From Hyphomicrobium denitrificans ATCC 51888 (lineage in GTDB: Bacteria > Pseudomonadota > Alphaproteobacteria > Rhizobiales > Hyphomicrobiaceae), in assembly GCF_000143145.1 (NCBI RefSeq), contig NC_014313.1, forward strand, positions 930,001 through 994,000: a DNA stretch of 64,000 nt. Direction: 5' to 3'. A program made the position numbers and the translations under genes. Within the stretch, counting starts at the first letter, position 1. Every line of letters starts with the position of its first letter. Below, piece by piece: positions 39,280 to 48,300 of the stretch. A model generated the notes under the pieces. The model was not told the origin of the DNA and made no database searches. It was given only the letters and a program-made list of their open reading frames with translations.

Positions 39280-39384
39280 ATGGGAAAATCGAAGACTTTC
39301 GGCTTCTCGCCGAAAACCATATCGCCGCTTCTCACGGCGACCTACGACAGCAACTGGATCATCACGACAAGGCATTCACTCTAG
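39280..39384 (+). CDS. Possible 34-residue small ORF
   Basis: ATG 39280 is preceded at five bases by GGGAGG, a strong ribosome-binding site. The peptide begins MGKSKTFGFSPKT and stops at TAG 39382. It has no hydrophobic segment and no family I recognise. A terminator at 39485 would end its transcript. The evidence is the start context only. Confidence 0.3.
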   Translation: MGKSKTFGFSPKTISPLLTATYDSNWIITTRHSL

Positions 39385-39403
39385 AGGTCTGGATGTTTCC
39401 ATA

Positions 39404-39417
39404 CCGTACAACTACGG
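39404..39417. repeat. CCGTA-CAAC-TACGG inverted repeat
   Basis: A five-base inverted repeat with a four-base spacer, shortly after TTTCC. It is of the same type as the candidate operators at 31946 and 39176. Confidence 0.35.
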
Positions 39418-39484
39418 ACGGGTTCGCCGATCGTTCAAAGACAACGCGATTCGCTTATAGTTGCCACGTTACAGACCTAAACTT

Positions 39485-39526
39485 CGACCCAGGCTCAACC
39501 CGAGCCCGGGTCGCTTTATTTTTTTC
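39485..39526 (+). terminator. Intrinsic terminator
   Basis: CGACCCAGGCTC (39485-39496) pairs with GAGCCCGGGTCG (39502-39513) with one mismatch, and CTTTATTTTTTT follows. It must end a short plus-strand transcript starting in the 39060-39480 region, which supports a small gene or RNA there. Confidence 0.8.
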
Positions 39527-39821
39527 ATAGCTAAATGCGATCATTCTTTTAGGCATCCCTCCGCTCTTCCGGTTCGGGTCATCACCACGACTGATTGTTC
39601 CAGCGCCTTCGACCGCTTCTCATGATCTAGCGGCTATTGTTGGCGACACCTTTTTGCCCGCCGATCACGTAGCGGCGACTTCCGCTTTTGGGACGAAGCC
39701 GCTGGCCGCGTGCTCAAATTGCGGAGCGTCGAGATCGTAGTTGCCAGACCTGAGATGTTTATGGGATTGCGCGGCATATAGGCGGAGATACCGCTTACTT
39801 AAGATGACGATGAGCAAGCGA
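39527..39821. other. Intergenic stretch with no recognised feature
   Basis: Nothing beyond short shadow frames is visible between the terminator and the VOC gene. Confidence 0.3.
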
Positions 39822-40181
39822 CTATGCCGCCGGGAAGACCCGCGAGGGCGGTGTTGCTAGCGTGATTAAATTCCCGTCAGGATCACGCACCTGGGCAAGG
39901 GTCGAGTAGTCGCCCTTAATGTCGTCCCCAAGCACAATCTTCAGTGCCTTCAGTCTATGGCGCTCAGCCGAGAGATCGTCGACGTAAAGGAACATGACGC
40001 CCCGACCCGCGATCTCATCGCTATTAGAAAGCATCAACCCACCCTGGTCGAAAAGCTCCCACTGCACCAGCGTGTCCATCGGACGGTTATCCGGGCCACG
40101 ACCGAGCAGTTTCGTGTACCAAGCTTCGGCCCCCGCAAGATCCGCAGTTAGCAATGATGTGTAGATCTTCTGCAGGTTCAT
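39822..40181 (-). CDS. VOC (glyoxalase/bleomycin resistance) superfamily protein
   Basis: The 119-residue protein has two beta-alpha-beta-beta-beta halves of the vicinal-oxygen-chelate fold: LQKIYTSLLTADLAGAEAWYTKLLGRGPD at the N-terminus and VMFLYVDDLSAERHRL with VRDPDGNLITLATPP at the C-terminus. Metal-ligand positions of glyoxalase I are not clearly conserved, since the first His is replaced, so the substrate cannot be stated. It is a single-gene unit. Confidence 0.8.
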   Translation of the reverse strand: MNLQKIYTSLLTADLAGAEAWYTKLLGRGPDNRPMDTLVQWELFDQGGLMLSNSDEIAGRGVMFLYVDDLSAERHRLKALKIVLGDDIKGDYSTLAQVRDPDGNLITLATPPSRVFPAA

Positions 40182-40717
40182 TTTGTAATTTTTCCGGGAC
40201 TAATCTGCGAACGCTTTCTCAATCAGGATGGTTCCCGTGATCTCTGGAGCGCGAAGGGCGCTCAATCTGCGGCTGCGCATCCCGGAAGCCATATGAGTTT
40301 GCAGCGGTGTTGATCTATCGCCACCCGGGTAATAGTCGCGCCGTCCTCGCCAGAAGCATTAATGCGTGGTCGGGGCCGATCTGCTCTTCAGCGCTCCGGA
40401 AAAAACCACGATCGAAGAAAATCTGGTCGCATCCCCGCTTGATTGAGCGGATCAATTTGCAAATCCAGACTCTGTTCATCGGTGGACGCTCGAGCGTAGC
40501 CAATAGCCTGTGAAGCTGGAAATGAGCTTCTACAACTGTTGTGTCTGCCTATTTAGGGGCCGGTCTCGCGAAGGCGCTGCCCCGGGGAATCGAGTTCGCG
40601 GAAGGGCTCCGCGCATAAATCTTGCCGAGACACCGTCGGTTGGCGACGAAGCTTGCGAAACGCCAAAGCCCAAATCCGGTCGCGGCAGTGCCGCGACCTT
40701 GAATTGGTTGGGCCGTC
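40182..40717. other. Intergenic stretch containing a recombinase fossil
   Basis: Apart from the resolvase remnant at 40315-40507, no gene, RNA or repeat can be supported in these 536 bases. Confidence 0.35.
40315..40507 (-). pseudogene. N-terminal remnant of a serine resolvase
   Basis: Minus-strand reading gives AIGYARASTDEQSLDLQIDPL from 40507, then after a frameshift near 40432 GCDQIFFDRGFFRSAEEQI and DHALMLL in the next frame. Together these are the first 60 or so residues of a Tn3-type resolvase/invertase (Y-A-R-x-S-T, L-D-x-Q, F-D-R-G). The remaining catalytic and DNA-binding parts are missing. It differs in sequence from the resolvase at 24958. Confidence 0.65.
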
Positions 40718-42037
40718 TCAGAAGTTGATCAGCGCGCCGGTGCTGACGAAATCCGCGCTGTCGAGTTTGCCGACAGTCGGGGACAGCCCTTCGACGTCCG
40801 CATCGTAGCGCTGATACTTGAGATAGACCGTCATCGCGGCCGCATCGATTTCCTGCGCGATGCCTCCGCCATAGCGATGCAGCGTGCTGGAGGTTGCGCC
40901 GAGAGCAAGAGCTCCCGGTCCGAGCTGGTCGTTGTATTCGGCGAAATCACCATACACGATGGTTGCGCCGAGAGGCGTCCACTTCTTCCGGATGCCGGAT
41001 TTAACGTACCAATGATTGCTGTCCGGCGGGGTTACGCTGCCAGGCAACAGCGTGTTGCTGTTGTCCTCACGGCCGTAGGCGCCATGCACGAAGAGGCCAG
41101 TCGCCATGTGCTCGACGTAGCCGCCGGCTTGGAAAAAGTTTGAATCTTTTTTGCTGCCGGCGGGCAATGGGACGGCGATGTTTTCGGATGTGTTTACCGA
41201 ATAGCCGACGCCGAGCGAAACTTTGAAACCGTTCAGCTGGCCCGAATACCGCGCGGCGATTTCCCAGTCGTCGTCCTCAGCCCAGCTTGCGGACGCAGAA
41301 AAGCCTGCGAACACCGGGCTATCATAGCGCACGGCATTCATCACCAAGCCGTCGCAATCGCCGCCGAGCGGCGTGCCTTGCGAATAGCAAAACCCGAGTT
41401 GCCCCCAGGTCAAGTTCGCCGGTGTCAGGTTGCCGCCGCTGCGGATGATGAATTGCGGAAAGCCGGAAAGAAAAGTGTAGTTGTCGAAGATCTGCGTGCC
41501 GGATTGATCAGTGAACATCGCGGCGCTCTTGGCGGCGTTCGCCTGCCGTCCGATGCTGACCTTGCCGAGATCCTTGCTCTGCAGGTACCAGTACGACATC
41601 TGGACATTGAGGCCCTGATTGTACTCAGAATTGAACTGGTTCATCGCCACGCCGGTCGAGGCATTCCGCCCGAATGGATTGTCGCTGAGGTTCTGGATGC
41701 GGATGGCATAACCTGCCGTCCAGCCGGGAGAGATCTTTGCCTCGCCGGTGAACTTTACGTGTGACGCCTGCGTCGGTCCGAGACCATGCAGATAGACGTT
41801 GCTTTCGCCGCCGTCGTCCCACCACGTCACCTCCTGGGCGACGTATCCGGAAACGGTGAGCGAGACTTTGCGATTGTCTTTGCGTGCGGTGGTCGCCTCC
41901 AGCTCGGCAATCCGCTCCTCAAGATCAGCGCAGCAGTTGCCGCCGAGGTCGGCCGCGCTGGCGCCTGCCGACATGCTTGCCGCAGCCAGGACAGCGAAGG
42001 CTGATGGAATGATTCGCCTGAAAGAAAATTGTGCCAT
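40718..42037 (-). CDS. Outer-membrane porin divergent from the nar operon
   Basis: This protein has 439 residues from ATG 42037, with GGAG nine bases upstream; the frame to 42313 is a spurious extension. The signal peptide ends ASMSAGASA before ADLGGNCC. A short coiled coil follows (DLEERIAELEATT), as in many porins of this order, then beta-strands beginning VSLTVSGYVAQEVTWWDD. The C-terminal strand ends in GALINF with a terminal Phe. An FNR-like box lies 151 bases upstream, and narK is divergent, so this porin may be made under low oxygen and admit nitrate. That role is inferred from position. Confidence 0.88.
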   Translation of the reverse strand: MAQFSFRRIIPSAFAVLAAASMSAGASAADLGGNCCADLEERIAELEATTARKDNRKVSLTVSGYVAQEVTWWDDGGESNVYLHGLGPTQASHVKFTGEAKISPGWTAGYAIRIQNLSDNPFGRNASTGVAMNQFNSEYNQGLNVQMSYWYLQSKDLGKVSIGRQANAAKSAAMFTDQSGTQIFDNYTFLSGFPQFIIRSGGNLTPANLTWGQLGFCYSQGTPLGGDCDGLVMNAVRYDSPVFAGFSASASWAEDDDWEIAARYSGQLNGFKVSLGVGYSVNTSENIAVPLPAGSKKDSNFFQAGGYVEHMATGLFVHGAYGREDNSNTLLPGSVTPPDSNHWYVKSGIRKKWTPLGATIVYGDFAEYNDQLGPGALALGATSSTLHRYGGGIAQEIDAAAMTVYLKYQRYDADVEGLSPTVGKLDSADFVSTGALINF

Positions 42038-42187
42038 CGATGGGGTCTCCCAGGCTGCTTTGTTTGGAGCGTGCGTGCTTTGGAGCGAGCGATTTCGGAG
42101 CTTTGACCACGCCTCGGTCGCCAGGAAACGGCCCGGCATGGTCTGAAACCGACGCAAAACCAGCAGCAGATTCCAAAATCTTACGAC

Positions 42188-42201
42188 TTGATCAAAGTCA
42201 A
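42188..42201. promoter_or_regulatory. FNR/CRP-family box
   Basis: TTGATCAAAGTCAA differs from the FNR consensus TTGAT-N4-ATCAA at one position. It is 151 bases upstream of the porin start and 388 before narK, so it fits the porin better. FNR, FixK or NnrR-type proteins could bind it. Confidence 0.55.
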
Positions 42202-42508
42202 GTGGCGGGAATTTCGTCAGTGAAGAGAGGATCTCGGGCATCGCTCCTGCCGTGCGCTCGCCGCGACAGGGATAGCGTCGCGACTGCGTTGAGCAGACTA
42301 CCATCGAACGCATGAGGGATCGAGCCGTCTCTTTGCGATGCAGCGACGTGAGATCCTTGCGTTCTGCAACAAAACGTCTCGCCTTTACCTAAAATGATCC
42401 CCCGGTTCTGCCGGAATTTTGCCTGTTATTCCTTTGTCTTGGCCAATTTCGGCGGACGCTCCGATATAAATCGGAATGCGATAGATGTGACAATTGACGC
42501 GAATGCCA

Positions 42509-42522
42509 TTGATTTCAGTCAG
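42509..42522 (+). promoter_or_regulatory. Degenerate FNR-like box before narK
   Basis: TTGATTTCAGTCAG keeps the first FNR half-site exactly and three of five bases of the second. It lies 67 bases before the narK start, a suitable place for activation. Confidence 0.35.
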
Positions 42523-42588
42523 AGCGTCAATCCCGAAATATGAACACTGCTGCATATGGTTCAACCAGTCTCGAGATAGAGGCACCGA

Positions 42589-45330
42589 ATGCAGCCCGCA
42601 GCGCAGCCAAAATCTATACAGATCCTAAGCGTCAGCACGATCGCTTTTACCGTTTGCTTCGCAGTCTGGACCATTTTCGCAATCATTGGCATCCGGATTG
42701 GACAGGAGCTGGGATTGAGCGAGACCGAGTTCGGTCTCATGGTCGGCACGCCGATCCTCACCGGTTCGTTGACGCGTATCGCACTCGGCATCTGGGCTGA
42801 CCGCTACGGCGGCCGCGTTGTCTTTACGGCAACAATGCTCGCGGCGGCGCTCGCCACGTACCTGCTCGCCTACGCGCATACCTATCCGCAGATGCTTCTC
42901 GCCGGGCTCGGCGTCGGCATCGCGGGCGGCGCGTTCGCTGTCGGCGTCCCTTACGTCTCGCGCTTTTTCCCTGCGGAACGGCAAGGCATGGCGCTGGGCG
43001 TCTTCGGCGCGGGCAATGTCGGTGCCGCTGTCACCAAGTTTCTCGCTCCCTTCGTGCTCGTAGCCTATGGTTGGCAGACCGTCGCCGAGGTGTGGGCCGC
43101 CGCGCTCGTCATCATGGCGATCATTTTCTGGTTCACGACGGAAGACGATCCCGTGACCGTCGAGCGCCGCCGCTCGGGCGTGAAGGCGAAGAGCGCGTGG
43201 CTCGAACTCGAGCCGCTGAAGAACGTGCAGGTCTGGCGGTTCTCGCTTTACTACTTCTTCGTGTTCGGAGCCTTCGTTGCGCTGGCGCTTTGGCTGCCGA
43301 AGTATCTCATCAACGTCTACGGCCTCGACATCAGAACGGCCGGCACGATCGCGGCGTTCTTCTCGGTGCCGGCGAGCATCTTCCGCGCTTACGGCGGGCA
43401 TCTTTCGGATGTTTACGGCGCGCGCCGCATTCTCAACTGGACATTCCTCGTCAGCGTGGCGGCAACGTTTCTGCTGTCCTATCCGCCGACCGACTACACC
43501 GTGCACAGTACGCACGGCCCTGTGACCTTCCACATCGAGATGGGTCTCGTCACGTTCACGGTGGCAGTCTTTATTCTCGGTTTCTTCATGGCGCTGGGTA
43601 AGGCCGCCGTCTACAAGCACATCCCCGTTTATTACCCCAACAACGTCGGCGCGGTCGGCGGTCTCGTCGGCATGATCGGCGGGCTCGGCGGATTCGTGCT
43701 GCCGATTTTCTTCGGGCTTCTGCTCGATCTCACGGGGCTATGGACGAGCTGCTTCATGGCGCTCTTCCTCATCGTCAGCGGTTCTCTGATCTGGATGACC
43801 GTGTCCGTCCGTCAGATGGAACGCTCGGCTGCCAGCAAGGAACTCGGCGACCTGCCGCCGTTCCCCGAAATGCAGGGCATGCCGAAGCCGAAGCGCGCCG
43901 CGCGTTCGAGCGAGGCCGTGCTTACCGACTGGCGGCCGGAGGATTCCGGGTTCTGGGCCGAGAAGGGCCGTCGCATCGCGCGGCGCAATCTCTGGATCTC
44001 GATCCCGTCACTCTTGCTGTCGTTCGCGATCTGGCAGGTGTGGTCCGTGGTCGTCGCCAAGCTGCCGCTGGTCGGGTTTACGTTCACGACCGATCAGCTC
44101 TTCTGGCTTGCGGCGCTTCCGGGTCTCTCCGGCGCTACGCTACGCATCTTCTATTCGTTCATGGTGCCGATCTTCGGCGGCCGGCTCTGGACGACGCTCG
44201 CTACCTGGTCGCTCATCATTCCGGCGCTCGGCATCGGCTATGCGGTGCAGAATCCCGACACGCCCTACGTGGTGCTGCTGATCCTCGCGCTTCTCTGCGG
44301 CTTCGGCGGCGGCAACTTTGCCTCGTCGATGGCGAACATCTCGTTCTTCTTCCCGAAGGCGGAGAAGGGCAACGCGCTCGCCCTGAACGCCGGTCTCGGC
44401 AATCTCGGCGTCAGCGTGGTGCAGTTCGTCGTGCCGCTCGCGATCACGGCTGGAATGTTCGGCTGGCTCGGCGGCGATCCGGCGATGGTGAAAGATGCGG
44501 CAGGCGAATCCGCACCGCTCTGGCTGCAGAACGCCGGCTTTTTCTTCGTGCCGTTCATTGCGCTCTCGGCCTTCGCGGCGTGGTTCGGCATGAACGACAT
44601 CGCCTCGGCCAAGGCGTCGTTCAGCGAGCAGGCGGTGATCTTCCAGCGCAAGCACAACTGGATCATGTGCTGGCTCTACACGGGTTGCTTCGGTTCTTTC
44701 ATCGGCTATTCGGCCGGCTTCCCGCTGCTGACCAAAATCCTGTTCCCTGAAGTCAACGTGCTGCAACTCGCCTTCCTTGGCCCGCTCGTCGGCGCGCTAT
44801 CGCGCTCCGGCACGGGATGGCTCGCCGATAAATACGGCGGCGCGCGCGTCACGATTGCTGCCTTCACGTTGATGACCATCGGTGTCGCGGGCGTTCTCTG
44901 GTTCATCGGCGTCAAGGATCAGCCGGGTGCGTTCGCGGGCTTCTTCGGTTCGTTCCTGCTGCTCTTCTTTGCAACGGGCGTCGGCAACGCGTCGACCTTC
45001 CAGATGATCCCCGCGATCATGAGCAAAGAGATGGTTCGCCTGATGCCGAACGCCGACCCCGAAACGCGTCGTCAGCAAGGCGAACGGGAAGCCGCGGCGA
45101 TCACCGGTTTCACTTCCGCGATCGCGGCCTTCGGCGCCTTCTTCATTCCGAAGAGCTACGGCTCCTCGATCGCTATGACAGGCGGACCTGAGGCTGCGCT
45201 CTGGGCCTTCCTGATCTTCTACGTGAGTTGCATCGCTCTCACCTGGTTCGTGTACGCGCGCAGGGGCGGGTTGCTCTACGACGTCGAGCATGCTCGACGC
45301 GCATCGATCCGTACGTCCGTAGCCAAGTAG
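42589..45330 (+). CDS. narK: NarK1-NarK2 fused nitrate/nitrite transporter
   Basis: The 913-residue protein holds two complete major-facilitator units. The first (about 1-430) reads TIFAIIGIRIGQELGLSETEFGLMVGTPILTGSLTRIALGIWADRYGGR near its start. The second (about 470-900) has the NarK nitrate signatures GFGGGNFASSMANISFFFPKAEKGNALALNAGLGNLG. In Paracoccus the fused halves act as a nitrate/proton symporter and a nitrate/nitrite antiporter; the same division is inferred here. GAGG lies six bases before the ATG. It leads the nar operon, with 15 bases to narG. Confidence 0.95.
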   Translation: MQPAAQPKSIQILSVSTIAFTVCFAVWTIFAIIGIRIGQELGLSETEFGLMVGTPILTGSLTRIALGIWADRYGGRVVFTATMLAAALATYLLAYAHTYPQMLLAGLGVGIAGGAFAVGVPYVSRFFPAERQGMALGVFGAGNVGAAVTKFLAPFVLVAYGWQTVAEVWAAALVIMAIIFWFTTEDDPVTVERRRSGVKAKSAWLELEPLKNVQVWRFSLYYFFVFGAFVALALWLPKYLINVYGLDIRTAGTIAAFFSVPASIFRAYGGHLSDVYGARRILNWTFLVSVAATFLLSYPPTDYTVHSTHGPVTFHIEMGLVTFTVAVFILGFFMALGKAAVYKHIPVYYPNNVGAVGGLVGMIGGLGGFVLPIFFGLLLDLTGLWTSCFMALFLIVSGSLIWMTVSVRQMERSAASKELGDLPPFPEMQGMPKPKRAARSSEAVLTDWRPEDSGFWAEKGRRIARRNLWISIPSLLLSFAIWQVWSVVVAKLPLVGFTFTTDQLFWLAALPGLSGATLRIFYSFMVPIFGGRLWTTLATWSLIIPALGIGYAVQNPDTPYVVLLILALLCGFGGGNFASSMANISFFFPKAEKGNALALNAGLGNLGVSVVQFVVPLAITAGMFGWLGGDPAMVKDAAGESAPLWLQNAGFFFVPFIALSAFAAWFGMNDIASAKASFSEQAVIFQRKHNWIMCWLYTGCFGSFIGYSAGFPLLTKILFPEVNVLQLAFLGPLVGALSRSGTGWLADKYGGARVTIAAFTLMTIGVAGVLWFIGVKDQPGAFAGFFGSFLLLFFATGVGNASTFQMIPAIMSKEMVRLMPNADPETRRQQGEREAAAITGFTSAIAAFGAFFIPKSYGSSIAMTGGPEAALWAFLIFYVSCIALTWFVYARRGGLLYDVEHARRASIRTSVAK

Positions 45331-45345
45331 TCAAGGACACACTCA

Positions 45346-48300
45346 ATGTCACAATTTCTCGACCGATTGACCTTCTTCCGTAAGACCGTCGACAGCTTCT
45401 CGGATGGCCACGGCATCGTGACCAACGAGGACCGTTCGTGGGAGGACGGCTATCGCAAGCGCTGGCAGCACGACAAGATCGCGCGCTCGACTCATGGCGT
45501 GAACTGCACCGGCTCGTGCTCGTGGAAGATCTACGTCAAGGGCGGCATCGTCACCTGGGAAACGCAGCAAACGGATTATCCGCGGACGCGGCCGGATCTA
45601 CCGAACCACGAGCCACGGGGCTGTGCACGCGGCGCGTCCTACAGCTGGTATCTCTATTCCGGCGCGCGCGTGAAATATCCGATGATCCGCGGCCGCTTGC
45701 TAAAGCAATGGCGTGCGGCGCGGGCGAAGCTCTCGCCCGTCGCGGCGTGGGCGTCGATCGTCGAGAACCCTGAGAAGCGCAAGTCCTACATCTCGATTCG
45801 CGGTCATGGCGGCTTCGTGCGTGCCACTTGGGACGAGGTGAACGAACTCATTGCCGCCGCCAACGCCTACACCGTCAAGGCGCATGGCCCTGACCGCGTC
45901 GTCGGCTTCTCGCCGATCCCGGCGATGTCGATGGTGTCGTATGCGTCGGGCGCGCGCTATCTGTCGCTGATCGGCGGCGTCTGCCTGTCGTTCTATGACT
46001 GGTATTGCGATCTGCCGCCGTCGAGCCCGCAGACCTGGGGCGAGCAGACCGACGTTCCTGAAAGCGCCGACTGGTACAACGCGGGCTTCATCATTCTATG
46101 GGGTTCGAACGTTCCGCAGACGCGGACGCCGGACGCGCACTTCTACACCGAAGTCCGTTACAAGGGCACCAAGAGCGCAGTCGTCACGCCGGATTATGCG
46201 GAAGCGACGAAGTTTGCGGATATCTGGCTCAATCCGAAACAGGGAACGGACGCAGCGCTGGCTCTCGCGATGGGTCACGTCATCCTGCGCGAGTTCTATC
46301 TCGATCGTCAGGTTCCGTACTTCGACGACTACTCGCGCCGTTACACCGATATGCCTTTCCTTGTCCGGCTGACGGAGCAGAACGGCAAACTGGTGCCCGA
46401 GCGCCTGCTGCGCGCCTCGGAACTCGAAGGCGGACTCGGAGAAAGCAACAACCCGGAATGGAAGACGGTTGCGATCGATGAAGCGACCGGAGGGCTCGTC
46501 GCGCCGCTCGGTTCCGTCGGCTACCGCTGGGGCGAGCACGGCAAATGGAATCTCGAGGAGAAGGACGGGCAAGGCCGCGACGTTCGCCTCAGGCTGACGC
46601 TCGCAGGCGGCGACAACGAGATTGCTGCTGTTGATTTCCCGTACTTCGGAGGACGCGCGACCGAGCACTTCGTCTCGACGGACCATGGCGAGGTTTTGAC
46701 GCGCAACATTCCGGTTCGGAAGATCAAGCTCGGCGACGGTTCGGAAGTCAAAGTCGCGACCGTCTACGATCTGATGATGGGCAACTACGGTCTCGATCGT
46801 GGCTTCGGCGGCGATCATGTCGCGACATCGTATGATGCGGACGTCCCGTTCACGCCGGCTTGGGCGGAACGCGTCACGGGCGTCAAGCGTGACGCGATCC
46901 TGACGGTCGCGCGCGAATTCGCCTTGAACGCGGAAAAGACCAACGGCCGCTCGATGGTGATCATCGGCGCCGGCATCAATCACTGGTTCAACATGGACAT
47001 GGCTTACCGGGGGATCATCAATCTCCTGGTGTTCTGCGGCGCCATCGGCCAGTCGGGTGGTGGCTGGTCGCACTACGTCGGACAGGAAAAGCTTCGTCCG
47101 CAAACCGGATGGACGCCGCTTGCGTTCGGTCTCGATTGGCACCGGCCGCCGCGTCACATGAACGGCACGTCGTTCTTCTATGCGCATTCGGATCAGTGGC
47201 GCTACGAGACGGTGACGGCGTCGGAAATCGTGTCGCCGACGGCGCCCGAGGGCAACTGGAACCAAAGCCTGATCGACTACAACGTGCGTGCCGAACGCAT
47301 GGGCTGGTTGCCGTCTGCTCCGCAGCTCAAGCAAAATCCGCTCGATATTGCGAAGAAGGCAAAAGCCGCCGGTCTCGCGCCGAAGGACTATGTCCCGAAA
47401 GCTTTGTCGACGGGCGAGCTTGAACTCGCGTGCCACGATCCGGACAATCCCGCCAACTGGCCGCGCAACATGTTCGTCTGGCGGTCGAACCTGCTCGGCT
47501 CGTCCGGCAAGGGACACGAGTATTTCCTGAAGCATCTTCTCGGCACGCAGAACGGTGTCGTCGGCAAGGACCTCGGACCTGAGGGCGCCGTCCGTAATAC
47601 GGAAGTCGCCTGGCACGAGGAGGCGCCGAAAGGAAAGCTCGACCTGCTCGTTACGCTCGACTTCCGCATGTCGACGACGTGCGTTTACTCCGACATCGTT
47701 CTCCCGACCGCGACGTGGTACGAGAAGAACGATCTCAACACGTCCGATATGCATCCCTTCATTCATCCGCTTTCGGCTGCGGTCGATCCGGCATGGGAAG
47801 CGCGCTCGGACTGGGAGATCTACAAGGGGATTGCAAAAGCGTTCTCGGAGATCGCACCGGAAGTTCTCGGCGTGGAGGAAGACGTCGTTCTGACGCCGAT
47901 CCAGCACGACAGTCCGGCGGAAATCGCGCAGCCCTTCGATGTGAAGGACTGGAAGCGCGGCGACGTCGAGCCGATCCCGGGCAAGACGATGTGCTCGGTC
48001 ACCGTGGCGACACGCGACTACGCGCATATCTACGATCAGTTCACGGCGCTTGGACCGCTGATGACGAAGATCGGCAACGGCGGCAAGGGTATTTCCTGGA
48101 ACACCGAGCATGAGGTTGAGGCTCTCGGCGCGCTGAGCGGCACACGTCGCGACGGCTACGCAAAGGGTCTGCCGATCATCGATACGGACATCGATGCGGC
48201 GGAAGTCATCCTGATGCTTGCGCCGGAAACGAACGGCGAAGTCGCGGTCAAGGCATGGGAAGCACTCTCCGAGGCGACCGGTCGCGAACACAAGCATCTG

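Larger units (their letters stand above)
42038..42588. promoter_or_regulatory. Divergent control region between porin and narK
   Basis: This 551-base region has no supported gene. It carries TTGATCAAAGTCAA at 42188 and the weaker TTGATTTCAGTCAG at 42509. It should contain both the porin and the nar promoters. Confidence 0.55.
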
